NCBI GenBank assembly: GCA_037903475.1
Contig: JBAJFG010000126.1
Span: forward strand, 434,001 to 498,000
Length of the DNA stretch: 64,000 nucleotides
Direction of reading: 5' to 3'
Source of the DNA: Ancylostoma caninum
Lineage: Eukaryota > Nematoda > Chromadorea > Rhabditida > Ancylostomatidae
In this document: piece by piece, positions 12,595-24,375 of the stretch
Position numbering within the stretch: position 1 is the first letter of the stretch
How the letters are laid out: each line of letters starts with the position of its first letter
Position numbers and translations under genes: made by a program
The notes under the pieces: generated by a model
The model's database searches: none
The model's input: the letters and a program-made list of their open reading frames with translations, nothing else
What the model was told of the DNA's origin: nothing

Positions 12595-15500
12595 GCACCC
12601 CTTAGGTAACTCAGCTTACGGTGGAGTGTTGTATCCGCCCTCGGCCACGCCCCCTGAATCTCGTTTCACATGTACTGACACACACGTGACAGATTAAGTA
12701 AGCCCGTCATTGTAAGTCATGATAGTTGTGACCATCGTGCGTGGATGAAATTTCAGCCACTGAATTTCTCCGTAAATCGTTCATTCCTGTGTTGTAAAAT
12801 TATAAGCATTTCTAGAAATGTATGTGTTTTAGCCGCTCTGCACTTATTTTGTACAAAGTACTGTTTTTGGTGATGCTTCGCTCCACCTTGCAGGCCTCAA
12901 AGATAATTAATACCGGTGACGCACTTTATCTATTCCCAGCAGAGGCACTCATCCTTGGAGATCAACTCAGCAATTTTTATTTTCAATCTTCTAATCATTT
13001 TTTCAGCTCACTGTGTGCCAAGATACCACACGGTACCTAGTCCGTGCAATGTTGCTCTGTAAAAAAATAAGAAAATAAAAATTATAAGTTGGAACAGTAC
13101 CAGCCGCTCATGAAACCAATGAGGGCTCGTGTCACCTCTCATGGAGGATACTTTGAAGAAAAATGATTCAATGGCATTTACTTACATGTTAGTAAATCTT
13201 AGTCTTAGTGACTACACGTTGTATGCATTTAAGTATGTATCCAATGCGCGGGAACACCGAGATTTCGAGTGTCCTGAAGAAAATGAAAATTGCAAGCGGT
13301 CTAAACTGACTTGTTTGGTGGAATGAGGTAAATATTTATGTTTGCGCAGATTTGAAACGCTGGATGAGAGGATCGTCTTTCACTTCATTCTCTTGCATGC
13401 GGGTGAGAGGCCGCACTATTGTACTCACTTTTGTCGTGATTCAACTATGCTTAGAGTATTCAGGTAAGATTCGCTATAGGTTTTGAAAGGAATAAGCCTT
13501 AGCTAATCTTTTGAATGAGAAAAACTAAAGTAGGAAGGGTAGTTCACGGAGCGGATGCACACGGAGAACACAGGAACTTCTGAGCTCCCGGAACCGGAAC
13601 TTCGCTGCAATGCAGTGAAATTCCGGTTTCGGTAGTTCAGAAGTTCCTGAATTCTGGCGTTAGACGAGCCTCTGATTTCCAGATTTCTGGAGGATCGGCA
13701 GTAGTTGATCGGCATCAAGTCGAGCATACTGTTTCTATCCCTCCAAATTTTGCCAGATCTCAAAATTCCTCCAAGTTCCGAATTCCGATTTCCGGTTTTA
13801 CGTAGTACCCCCGCTCATTCCTGTTGCACGCGATTGGGGAAAATTGATATTTCTTCTTATGCTTAGTTATTTGCTCAAATAAACTGTAGTGCTGTGAATA
13901 TAATCACTTCATTGAAAAATACTACAATCCCTGCGCAGTGGGAACTGACCAGATTGATGGAGGATGCACTTCTTGGCCGCTATAGCAATTCCTTTCCGAA
14001 GAAAGTGACGCGAAAGTCTAATTAACTATTGAGTGGAGAAATCAAACAAAAACAGACTTGAGCTAAAAATGGCTAGTACCGTTGTCAGCAGATGGGCTTC
14101 AGCAAATATGGGACCGTGGATCAGGAAAAGACCATCCTGAAGATCTTGAGTTTGAGAAATCCTTCCAATTCATACATACTTCGTTGAATCACAGAGGCGA
14201 ACAGTCGCCAATGATCCAGCCACATGGAATATGCCTGCACTGATATATTACAACAACATGAAGTTGCACGATAGATAAAGTGTTTACAGAAACCGTGGTA
14301 ATTATACTTGAAACGTATGCATGAGAGTTCCTTTTCAGTGCTCTACGAATCAGTGAAATCGCTGAACAGCCCCATTCAACTCACGGTATTCGACACTGGT
14401 TATCCACACTTATTCGATGTATTACTCACCATCATCCTTATAACGGCAATGTTGCTTAATCTCCAACTATTTCTCTACGGATTGAAAGGGGTAGGATTTA
14501 ATTATTGACATTTGTGCATTGATTGTTGCTGTACTCCCCATGAAGCGTAGCACCATGCGCTGCCGCTGGCTGGGTGATTTTGATTGGTTTTATCCGTATT
14601 GATTATGGGTGGGTCCAGAAACGGCAATGCGAGGGATGCCACATCCAGAATGAGTAGCTGTGATGATCTGTGTCGGCGAGAGACACCAACGATGGTGCTG
14701 TCCCTTGTATAGAGTATAGCACCACCCTTAGAATTTTTGCGCGAGTGCACCTACACTACTCTGTTCATACTTCATCCAACGCGACAGTAGCGCACATACA
14801 AACTTTTCAAAACTCGTTCGTTCCGTGCGAGAATATATGCGTCCGGCAGTCGTGTTGTAGCAGTTGATCATCCTGGCAAGGCGACGCCCCACGCTCCTTC
14901 GCGTGCCGTTTATACTTTCTCGCTAGGGATTCACGCTATGAGGCAAATGCATGTTGAGCTTTCAAACATCCGTTATGCGACAATTTCGTCAAAGTTGTGG
15001 ATCGACATTTTCCATTGTTCTCGTCTTACCTCAGCTTACTCTGCATACAGTTTAGTAGAGCGGTGGCCACCGTCGAATAGCGTATGCTGTGACCGCCACC
15101 GTGACGCCACAATGCAATGAAGTGTAAACATAGTCAAAGCACCCATGCGTGCCGGACCAATATTAGCACAAAACAACTGAACCGTCGCCAACATCTTCAA
15201 CATCCCTTTGTTCAGCACACAAAAAGAAAGAAGACCTTCGTCATATACGTCTTCGCATTCCACTGTATCATCGCAATCCCATACTTTATATCAGGTACGA
15301 AGTACAGATTTCCGTGCTGCTGTAGATAACACAATTCCAACCTCTGCCATTTTAGGGCTATACCTCTATTCAACTGCTATCGCTTCAGAAACATCAAAAC
15401 TAAGCCAAGATTTTGTCGATTTGTTCATTGGTGTCCAAAACCTTCTGAATTCCAGCAAAATACCTGTAAAAGTTTTCATTTACATGTAGACGGCTAGTGC

Positions 15501-16425
15501 GTTCTAGCGGCCAAGTAATAATGTTTCTTGAGGTTGTCTCATTTAAAAAAGTCATGCGTATACAGAGATCGTACTGTTGCTGCGGACTGGAAGGTCCAGA
15601 ACACTGGGGGTCGCAGTTCAAGGCGAGCATCTCATTCTTTCGTGTTGTCATGGAACGAACAAAAATGCAATTGGCTTGCGCAACGTTCCTTCCGGAGGAA
15701 AAGTGGTGTTTCGGTGTTTATGTGTCTTGAATCACCTGGATTACGTTTAGGACGATCGTAATGCATCACTCAAGTTCAACGGCCTAATATTTTCGTGCCC
15801 GAGACCAGAATCTCACAGTGACCACTCGTGCAAGTTCGACAATTTTGAGGGTTGTGCACCGCGAATCACGAGAATCAAACGCTACTTTATATTTGTAAGT
15901 TTATATTTGGAGATATCTGGCAGGGCAGATCGTGAAGAGATGCCGTAATGTTCCAGGTAGCGAGCATGATTTGCCTTTGCTGTGCGATCATCGCATTGAT
16001 AATTTCTCCATGCATCTACGCAGTATTTGAGGTAGGTAGTTTTGAAAAGCTTGTAAAGATGGAGCATTCTACAGTATAATACAATGGAATGATACTGACG
16101 AACCTCCAATGAAATTTCACCCAGGAATGGGAAGAGAATGAGCGCGATATTTCTAAGCAATTGGGAAACAGCAGCTGCAGGTTTCGCTATTACACGGTTT
16201 TTCTAGTCCTTGTACAAATCGGAATGATTGATTTGGGTGCCCTGAAGACGAGTTTCTGCGGTTGGCCACAGAAACGCATTAACCATCAATTCAATGAATG
16301 TTTCGTTGAATATTGGTCTTCAGCCCTTCCACTCAACTGAGTTTCATTTAAAGGCAGCAGCCACGGAAACTTTCGCTCCTCAGATTTTCACACTTTCTGG
16401 TACTTTAGCGCACCCCGATTGGTTT
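12595..16425. other. Gene-poor region, no gene recognised
   Basis: No splice-supported gene. A minus frame at about 15890-16090 looks weakly protein-like (contains KYCVDAWRNYQCDD) but has no recognised family and no linked exons. An AAAGGCAGCAGCCACGG repeat terminus sits at about 16353. The 14900-15130 segment has ends related to the element at 243-621. Confidence 0.3.
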
Positions 16426-16650
16426 GTTTATCTATTAAACAAAGCGCCGAAAGGGGGCTAGAGCGGTTAGAGATACGGGGCGGCACTCATAGAAACCGCA
16501 ATCTTGAGGCGCAGACTGTGAGGCGAAATGGCCGATTTCCATGGACGCAGACACGTTCGTGTCGGGACTCGCAATTACGTCACGGCTGGCTCTCCCGCAT
16601 GCACGGGATGGTGATTTCATCACCTTCGCCGGCGGTCTCGCCGCATAGGA
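16426..16650 (+). repeat. 215-bp dispersed repeat, copy 1 (SINE candidate)
   Basis: Begins CTATTAAACAAAGCGCCGAA and ends CGGCGGTCTCGCCGCATA. It is about 94 percent identical by eye to 34926-35145. GGGCTAGAGCGGTTAGAG near its start resembles a tRNA-type A box. A B box is not clear, so tRNA-SINE is only a suggestion. No coding potential is convincing. Confidence 0.65.
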
Positions 16651-16893
16651 ATGAGGGAGTGTTTACAAGCTTTCAGGCTGCACGATGTACGCAGCAGGAA
16701 AACCACCGTTCCACTGTTGCGACGCTGTGGGCACTAGCAGGAGGAAATGGACCGGTGCTATGAGAGCTGTCGCGTTTCGGAAGCTTCCGGCAGGCTGGAT
16801 CTACATGGTCGCCTCATCTGGTGGATGCTATTGCCGCATTCCTTGTTGAATTCTCGCGGCGATTGTGTAGTCACGACATCCGTTCGTTCCGAG
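16651..16893. other. Spacer between dispersed repeat and satellite
   Basis: Short spacer with open frames but no recognisable protein. Confidence 0.3.
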
Positions 16894-17885
16894 AAAGGGC
16901 CCGCCGTGGCCCAGTGCTGTGGGGAACGTCATGACGTGGGTCCAGCTATGGAGAAAAGGCCCAATGGTGAGGGGAACGCCATGACGTGGGTCCACCGATG
17001 AGGAAAGGGTCCACGGTGGCCCAGTGCTGTGGGGAACTCAATGACACGGGTCTAGCGATGAGAAAGGGCCCGCCGTGGCCCAGTGGTGCGGGAAACTTCA
17101 TGACACGGGTCCACCGATGAAGAAAGGGTCCACGGTGGCCCAGTGCTGTGGGGAACTCAATGACACGGGTCCACCGATGGAGAAAGGGCCCGCCGTGGCC
17201 CAGTGGTGCGGGAAACTTCATGACACGGGTCCACCGATGAAGAAAGGGTCCACGGTGGCCCAGTGCTGTGGGGAACTCAATGACACGGGTCCACCGATGG
17301 AGAAAGGGCCCGCCGTGGCCCAATGCTGCGGGGAGCACCATGACGTGGGTCCAGCTATGGAGAAAAGGCCCGCCGTGGCCCAGTGGTGCGAGGGACGCCA
17401 AGATACAGGTCCACCGATGGAGGAAGGGCCCACCGTGGCCCAGTGGTGTGGAAGACGTCAGGATACGGGTTCACTTTAGTGTTGAGAATGCCAGGATGCG
17501 AACCCGCCCCTGGAGAACGGATCCGGCTTGCCCTAACTGTGAGGAAGGCGCCAGAATGCGGGCGCTCTGATGGAGGAAGGGCCCGCCGTGGCCCAGTACT
17601 ATGGATAACACCAGGATACGGGTCCGCCAATATAGGATTGGTCCGCTGTGACTCAGTAAAGTGGAGAATACCAGGATACGGTTCAGGCCTAATAGTGAAG
17701 ATGACGCCAGAATATGGGTCCACCGATGGAGGAAAGCTGCGGCCCAGTAGTGTGGAAAACACTCGGATACGATTTCGCTTTGTCCAATAGTGTGTGGAAC
17801 GGCAGGATACAGTTCCGCCGATGGAGAACGCGTCTGCGTTGGGCCGATAGTGAGGAATCCGCACGGATACGCCATAGACTTCTCA
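16894..17885 (+). repeat. 60-bp tandem satellite, decayed at its right side
   Basis: About 16 head-to-tail units. The consensus can be read as GAAAGGGCCCGCCGTGGCCC, AGTGGTGCGGGAAACTTCAT, GACACGGGTCCACCGATGGA. Units at 17040-17340 are nearly identical and alternate between two variants (CCCGCC/GGTGCGGG and TCCACG/GCTGTGGG), suggesting a 120-bp higher-order dimer. Units after 17460 are strongly diverged. Because 60 is divisible by three, one frame repeats (MAQWCGKLHDTGPPM-like), giving spurious open frames up to 169 codons on both strands. Confidence 0.9.
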
Positions 17886-18735
17886 TTCTCATACTCAACT
17901 CATAAGAAGGACTTCATGTTTGGGCCCATTGGAAGATTGGTTCTGCTTCTCTATCAATTTTCTAGAGATTTGGCAAGTGTGAAGCGTTTGCACATGTCCC
18001 AAGTGGCTGCCCCACCCCACTTTCTAGCGTCCCGAAGGGGCGCTAGTAATAACAACAACGAAAACCGACTGCGTTCATCGCAGTAACTGGTACATCTTTG
18101 TGCCATCGGTCAATTTGGACGAGTTTCCCGTTAGTTGTTTGTTGCTCGAATTGCAACAGAAACAGCTGTTTCACTGCGGTTCTGGTAAAATCCAGTCGTT
18201 TTTTTCTCCTCGTGAGTCATTTTGAGGATTTTTTGTATTTTTGCTACTTCTATTAGGTGGAATGCTTTCTCATTTGTATTTCACAGAAATTAAAGCCGGT
18301 CAGCAAAAGTTCAAACTATTTTATGTTGAAATTTCGATTTTCTCCGAATTCCCTCCTATTAGAAGATTTCCCGAGGTTTTGATTTTCAAATGACATGTAT
18401 GCTAAGTGCGTCACAATTTCCAATGGTTATTTTTTCTAATGAGGTACGGAAAGCCTGCAGTATGGAACAAATAACTGATTGCGCAAATATCCAACCGGTA
18501 AAAAAAAGGCGTTATCGATCTTTTGCTGTCAATCCCCATCCCATAGCTCATGCAACTCGACCACACCTGCTACACCTAACCTTACCGTGATCTTCTAAAA
18601 ACAGGGTTTTTTGGTGCTATCGGAAAGTTCCGACTATATGCAATTGTTCAGCACCTTCGATAGCTTTGGGATTTGTTGACTTTTTCAAGTCGAAAATTTC
18701 CGTGGGTGCTGCCTTTAATCATGTCACAGTATGTA
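17886..18735. other. Gene-poor, no gene recognised
   Basis: AT-rich with no supported exon. A repeat terminus (TTTCCGTGGGTGCTGCCTTTA) lies at about 18698-18718. Confidence 0.3.
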
Positions 18736-18738
18736 TAT

Positions 18739-18870
18739 GAAACTCCAAACGTACGCAGACAAGGGTCGAGACCACGGCGCGGCTCTCTTTGGGAGAGACA
18801 TGAGCGCTCTGCATGCTGAGAACCTGCGTCTCTGCCCAAGAGACCCTTGTCTGCGTATGCTTGGAGTTCC
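18739..18870. repeat. Hairpin repeat, about 130 bp
   Basis: Arms at 18739-18767 and 18842-18870 are inverted copies (CGCAGACAAGGGTC against GACCCTTGTCTGCG, with two mismatches overall). The pairing continues inward through TCTCTTTGGGAGAGAC and GTCTCTGCCCAAGAGA. The whole segment can fold into one stem. Confidence 0.7.
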
Positions 18871-18875
18871 CTGTA

Positions 18876-19755
18876 CAAAATGAGGCATGATTACTGTCCC
18901 ACTATAAAAAATGTCAGAGACGTAGTATAAAAGCGCATTTGCGGTTGACCCCTTCAAAAAATGTTTACCATCTTATGGCAAAACAAAAGCATTGGTGTCA
19001 CTCGATGTCTTCTCCTTTCACCCTCAGATGCGTGGGAAGGTTCATCCGTGCGTGCCCTTCGTAATTCTACAGGATTTCCCTCCGAAGTTTCTCCAAAAGC
19101 ATCGCGAGAAATTGAGGGTTGGCTTATTTTTTTGACAAGTCCTCTCTTTCAGAAAAAGGCAAACCAAGTACTCGAAATCGTTCCATTAAGGGGAAATGGC
19201 CGACCACTCGAGGGCATGGGTGAGGTCCTGTTGACGGTCCTCAATTATGGGGGATTTTTGTTATGATTGGTAGACGTTCCATCCAGCACAAGGATCCAGT
19301 GGTCCGGTGAAAGCATTCAATTATTTAGCATATCCTTATGCACAACCTTAGAAATTCTTAGTCCTTTTCAACGAAAGTAGGAAAAATTCGCCCTCTCAGC
19401 GAAAATCGTAAGAAATTCCGGATGAGGACGCAGAGAGGAAACCGCAGTAGGCGCTTCAGAATCCTCACAATTTCCTTCATATCCTAAAATCGTGACGGTT
19501 GTAGACTTGCTCAGTCGCGAGAAAATTCTCGTCGATGAAGGTGGGCATAGTGAGTAGCCCACAATGAAGTCACAGCTTGAGAGTCTAAGGGCTGTGATCT
19601 ACGAAAAGAAGGATTATGGAACGAAACTGGTGCTGTTGCATCCGTTGATTTTCGTTTGTGATGGCGAATCATATCTGACGAGATGTTCGGCAAATGGGTT
19701 TTCATACGATTTCTGCCCGGTTTTTAATGTGGGACAGTAATTATGCACCACCCTG
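18876..19755. mobile_element. Non-autonomous mariner-like element, 880 bp
   Basis: The ends are inverted over 27 bp (left CAAAATGAGGCATGATTACT then GTCCCAC; right, reversed, CAGGGTGGTGCATAATTACT then GTCCCAC). TA dinucleotides flank both ends, as in Tc1/mariner insertion. The interior has no recognisable transposase; a 101-codon plus frame at 18961-19266 has no DDE-type motif that I can see. Confidence 0.6.
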
Positions 19756-19757
19756 TA

Positions 19758-20123
19758 TCATATTCATTGTGAGATACTTCACAAATCTATGACTGTAGCG
19801 TCTTCTGGTAATCTGCTGAATCGATGATTGCCACTATTAAATTCCCCTTATCAAAATATGTATGTGCCTGTGATCATATGTTCCTACGAAAAATTTTCTG
19901 GTTTTTGGGAGTTTCAAAATTATAAGACCACACTGTCAATAATGTGATTACCGCCCGATTAGCGTGAAATTTCCAAGACAAATCTTGCAGAATTTGTCTC
20001 TAATTCATGTTCATGTATCATCACCTCGCACAATCGAATGGTTCTCAGATTTCTGCTTTTTACCCTCGCTGGTTGCCGCGTGGCCTGCCTATCGCGACAG
20101 CAGTACACGTAACAGACGCGCGT
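19758..20123. other. Spacer between two DNA elements
   Basis: No gene or repeat recognised. Confidence 0.3.
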
Positions 20124-20131
20124 GTCCTAAC

Positions 20132-21198
20132 CAGGGGTATGCGTAATTACGATTTATGGCCATTTTTTTGCGATTTTCTTACGATTTACGATTTACGAAA
20201 AAGTGGCCAAATTTAATAACAGAGACCTAAATAACTACAAGAAAGGAATCTTGCCATAGCTCTTGTGGTCAGTGTACAAATATGCCCCATTTGTTTACGT
20301 CTGCATTCGTATACGTCCGTCCATTCCGTATTAAGAGCGAATTCTCCCAGTTTTACCAACAACTCAAATTATTTGTAAACGTGATCTCGTCTCGGACTAG
20401 CTTCCAAGTTCTCTGTTGAGAAGATTTGCTAGAACCCTGGAGATGATATGGAAGACCGCAGGAATTTCGAGCGTCGTCTCCTTTCAGACCTTTTTCCGGA
20501 CAATGTTAAGTTCTTGCAGGAAAATTGGGCTGCCCACCGCCGTTGCTCCGTCGTTTGTCAATAAGTTTCACATTATCTCCGGTATTAACTGTGCAGTGCG
20601 TGGTTTTTTTCCTTAGTGACGGAGCTCATACTAACCTATTGGTAATGCGTACTGCACTACATAATTGATAAATGATCCGTTTTGGTATTCGCATCACATT
20701 CAACCTGATTGTAGAAGTGGCATTGAATGCTCATATGCTCAATGCTTTGCAGGGGCATCTGATAAATCGCATAAGCGTTTCGTCTTATTAGACCTCTCTG
20801 GAACCACTCCTCGACTCCTTTAAAATGCTTGGTTGTTCTGGGAACAGAACCATCTATTGTGTTTATTTTAAAAGCACGATCAGAATAAAAAGAATTCTCT
20901 CAACCTCTGTGAATGATATTTAGCTCAGAACTGAACTGCTCTCAAAAACAACAAAAAAAGTTGTTCCCTCTGCACAATACCATCACTCTTAGAATAAGGT
21001 AAGGAATTGGCTGAGTGGCAGTTTCACAGCGATAACTCTGAACGCTCTGAGGATAATTTTGCTTCAAACAATCAAGATTTTTTGGATCCTACCAGTGGTT
21101 TCGAGTTTGTTTAGTTACGATCTACGATTTACGATTTACTGCGTTTTGGGGAAGTTTACGATTTACGAAAATCAAATTTTTTGTTACCCACATCCCTG
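20132..21198. mobile_element. hAT-like non-autonomous transposon, 1067 bp
   Basis: The left end is CAGGGGTATGCGTAATTACG; the right end reversed is CAGGGATGTGGGTAACA. Flanking 8-bp sequences GTCCTAAC (20124-20131) and GTCTTAAC (21199-21206) differ at one base, fitting a hAT target-site duplication. Both subterminal zones carry repeated TTACGATTTACG motifs, a usual hAT feature thought to bind transposase. No transposase frame is present. Confidence 0.65.
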
Positions 21199-21294
21199 GT
21201 CTTAACTCGTTAAATATGGTGCGATCCTGCTGGGACCAGAAGGATCTACAACCATGTTTGGTAGATGAATTGCTGACGAAGAAATAGATTTTGA

Positions 21295-21759
21295 ATGAAA
21301 ATAGTCTTGCAGCACGATCGTCGCGTTGCTCGAGCAGCTCATATTCGTTTATGGCGTAAGAATTTGGAATTTGAACTAGATAAAGAAAGACGTGAAGACT
21401 ATGAAAACGAGATGTCGAGTGCGGTGCGGAGGGCAGCCAAGCACGACTTACTAGTCCAAGCAACGCAATCCAGCTCAGAACATGCGACAAAAACAGAAAG
21501 AACAGAAAAGGAGCGTGATGCAGAACGAAATGAAAGAGGCCGTGATACGGAAAAAACTGAAAAAGAACGAGATGCAGCTGAGGAGGTGCTATCGAGGAGA
21601 GCCAAAACGAGCAGGACCGGCTCGGAAGAAAAATCAGCGGCGACGCAGGAGAGAAAGAAGAATAACGCTAGCGAACGAGAGCGGTTGCTGTCCGGAAAAT
21701 CAGGAAAATCTTCAAAAAGAGTTATGTCGATGTATGCAGATGCAAGACTTTATCCCTGA
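21295..21759 (+). CDS. Hypothetical charged protein, possible single exon
   Basis: ATG-initiated open frame of 154 codons, rich in Glu, Lys and Arg, with a repeated E-R-D/T-E-K pattern (KTERTEKERDAERNERGRD) that could form a coiled coil. The last residues are MSMYADARLYP. An AATAAA lies downstream at about 21944. It starts about 90 bp after the hAT-like element. No homologous domain is recognised and no upstream exon is evident. The low-complexity composition means it could be chance; treat as tentative. Confidence 0.3.
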   Translation: MKIVLQHDRRVARAAHIRLWRKNLEFELDKERREDYENEMSSAVRRAAKHDLLVQATQSSSEHATKTERTEKERDAERNERGRDTEKTEKERDAAEEVLSRRAKTSRTGSEEKSAATQERKKNNASERERLLSGKSGKSSKRVMSMYADARLYP

Positions 21760-21806
21760 GTTATCAATTTCATTTCGCTATATTGAATTTAAAGCAATGG
21801 TGTAAC

Positions 21807-22774
21807 TAAAATGTAACTAAAATCTATCTGAATAATTACGATGCGTATATTGCTTTAAATACGCCAATACCTATCTTGCCGCAGCTATTATAAATTTTAA
21901 TAATATAGTGTTGAAGTACATATGCCGAGAGCTAACAAGAATAAAGGCATCGGAAAAGAGTCTCAATAACTCAGAAAAGTGAATATAAGGTTTTTGTGTT
22001 TGCTGTACTCAAATTCAGAATGGGTTTCACTATATGCAGTGCAATAATTTGACTGTTCTAGAATAAGTGTAGACGAGATACTTGAATTTATTTGTTAGCC
22101 ACACACCAACAAGGTAGTGCTTCCTGAAAAATGTTTCACACTTGCAATAGCAAACCACTTCAAAATTAATAAACACCAGCCTGATTGTCTGGTCAACACC
22201 AGGCTCTCCGTCTTCTTTTGGGGTTCTATTCGATAGCTTCACAGTGCCTCCCTCACTTCTCTTTAATAACATCATACTCATTTCTGTTCTTTTATGCCCG
22301 TTTATCTTCTTTTAATAACTGGTTCACAAACTGGCATGGAATGCTATACAAAGAAAAATTAATACTAAGTACAATTCTTCACGAGAACCACACTAACTGC
22401 TTGCAAACTAATGCAGAATTTCGGAGTAGCCACCTTTGCAAAAGATTGATCGCCAAATACCGCGACCCCTCTCGGCACTGCATTTTTGGTCACCGTTTTC
22501 TGCAAAAGATCTTTTCTATGGCCACGCTACGAATATCGTCCCCGACGTTTGGTCGCGCTCGATTATTGGTCCTATCCATCACAACATAACGTCCTGTATT
22601 TTATCTGAAGATAATGTGGAGACTTCTAAAATTTCATCGCACAGCTTGTCCACTCCCCTTTTAGCTACTTGGTCATGAGCATGTCATGCCGGAATTTGCC
22701 TTCTGGATGGGTTTCCTTGATCTTGCTGTTATTGTCTGCTTCATAAACATATGTTCTTGCAGAAATCTTTATTT
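21807..22774. other. Gene-poor, no gene recognised
   Basis: AT-rich with only short open frames and nothing with splice support. Confidence 0.3.
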
Positions 22775-23226
22775 TTTAAAGGCAGCAAGAGCCGAAATCG
22801 TCGACCCCCGCTGAGGTGCGCGTGGTGAAGTACAGACTCAGCACATCATAAATGTGAAACGAACACAGACAGTGATGGCTTACCTGCAGAGAAACTGGAA
22901 CTGTCGTCGCGAACACGCCTGGCCTTGTTCGTGCGCGGGCGAGTGCTCCGATGTCGAGTGTGCGCGTCCCGCCACGAAACCCTGTGAATTGAACGCATTT
23001 CGTACTACCTTTGCGCCAAACCACGCGCCGGAGTGGCTCTATCGCCGAGGAGAACTCGTACCGGCACGAACTCGGCCAGTCGTGTTCGCTACGCGATGGT
23101 TCCATTCTCTCTGCAGGTAAGCCATCATTGTCTGTGTTCGTTTCACATTTATGATGTGCTGAGTCTGTACTACACCACGCGCATCTCAGCTCGCAGTCGA
23201 GGATTTCGGCTCTTGCTGCCTTTAAA
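22775..23226. mobile_element. MITE with about 120-bp terminal inverted repeats
   Basis: The left arm (22775 to about 22897) and right arm (about 23104-23226) are near-exact inverted copies, starting TTTAAAGGCAGCAAGAGCCG and including GTACAGACTCAGCACATCAT and GTGATGGCTTACCTGCAG. The 200-bp centre is GC-rich and carries its own smaller inverted similarities. No transposase. The tip AAAGGCAGCA is shared with other repeats in the window. Confidence 0.8.
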
Positions 23227-23720
23227 GTTTTGTATGGGTTTTCTTGCTCCCTAAAATTTAAAAACTCCGATTAGCTTTGCTAAGGTCAGCCCAGATCAGC
23301 TCTTCTCAGAATCATTGTGGTTCATGCTCCGTTAGAAGATAATTTTGAAGCCTTGTATGAAGTTACTAGACGGCTTACCTGGCATCACGAGGGAATTTCA
23401 CTACAACCATTTTTTCCACACCGAAGCGGATGATTGGCGACACTAACAAACGCTTTGCAATTCCTTCATCGTCAGGTTAGAGTCATAGAAACGTGTATAC
23501 TCTCTGAGCACTCCTTTATAACACCAAGAACGATTACGAAAATTACGAAATTCTTTCGGCCTTAATGAAATCCACAAGCATTTAGATTCTTTTTTCTGTT
23601 CCGATTATATCAGTAATCTTCTAGATATAGATTTCAGATAAATTTTGCAAAAAGATCAGTTTTAGTCCCAATTATCTTATCGTAACATTGTAACATACAT
23701 ATTGTAACAGTACATTATCG
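23227..23720. other. Spacer, no gene recognised
   Basis: AT-rich. Short TAACA-type repeats at 23680-23725 lead into the open frame that follows. Confidence 0.3.
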
Positions 23721-23725
23721 TAACA

Positions 23726-24241
23726 GTGTGGAACTCCGCGGGCGCAGCACTCTTGAAAGGGGCGTTATTGCCGCCTGACACGCAAAAATACGTAGATCGT
23801 CAATTGTTTAAGTCGATATCTCCGCCAAAATTGTTTGCCATATTCGTGTTCAGCGTATTGAAGAACATTACGTACATAGTAATTATGTTCCCAATGACAT
23901 TTCGACGAAAGATGCGGAAAATCAATGAAATCGAAGAAATCGATCAGATAATCGATAAGTTTGATGAGAAATTAGCCCCTAACCTCCGCCGAGCACTAGA
24001 GGCTACTTGCAAAATTTGGTCCGGATTGGTTTATCCCTGGCGATTTCTATTCGAAAAATACACACAAACACGAAAAAAATACAAACTTTCACCTTTATAT
24101 ATCAGATTCTGGATAGAAATTAAAGACGGTGAGCAAAGAGAGCATTTTAATGTCGGATTGGTTGATGCCAACTGGAACTTCATCTGGCATGAAAGAAGAT
24201 ACGCTCTTCACAAGCAGAGCATTGGAGCAACATCTTTATAG
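23726..24241 (+). CDS. Hypothetical protein, probable 3'-terminal exon (about 171 codons)
   Basis: The open frame begins just after CGTAACAG, a plausible splice acceptor, with no ATG at its start, so it is more likely a terminal exon than a whole gene. It has one or two hydrophobic segments (LFAIFVFSVLKNITYIVIMF at about residue 36), a basic stretch, then a conserved-looking C-terminal half with RFWIEIKDGEQREHFNVGLV and ANWNFIWHERRY. AATAAA occurs at 24272. It converges on the phospholipase B-like gene, with about 135 bp between the two stops. Family not recognised. Upstream exons were not found, so a processed or broken copy is possible. Confidence 0.4.
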   Translation: MWNSAGAALLKGALLPPDTQKYVDRQLFKSISPPKLFAIFVFSVLKNITYIVIMFPMTFRRKMRKINEIEEIDQIIDKFDEKLAPNLRRALEATCKIWSGLVYPWRFLFEKYTQTRKKYKLSPLYIRFWIEIKDGEQREHFNVGLVDANWNFIWHERRYALHKQSIGATSL

Positions 24242-24375
24242 GAAGTTTCGATGCATAATAGAAGCATGACAAATAAAGAACGACAAAGCAGCGCGAAATT
24301 CATGTATCTTTTCTTAGTAGAAGAAATGATGAAGGAATATCTTGTAGTTTTAAATGACGGACGATTAAGCGACTG

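Noticed and set aside
16946..17864. Open frames of 134-169 codons on both strands (GPPMKKGSTVAQ-type repeats)
   Set aside because: Reading of the 60-bp satellite; repeated peptides appear on both strands equally.
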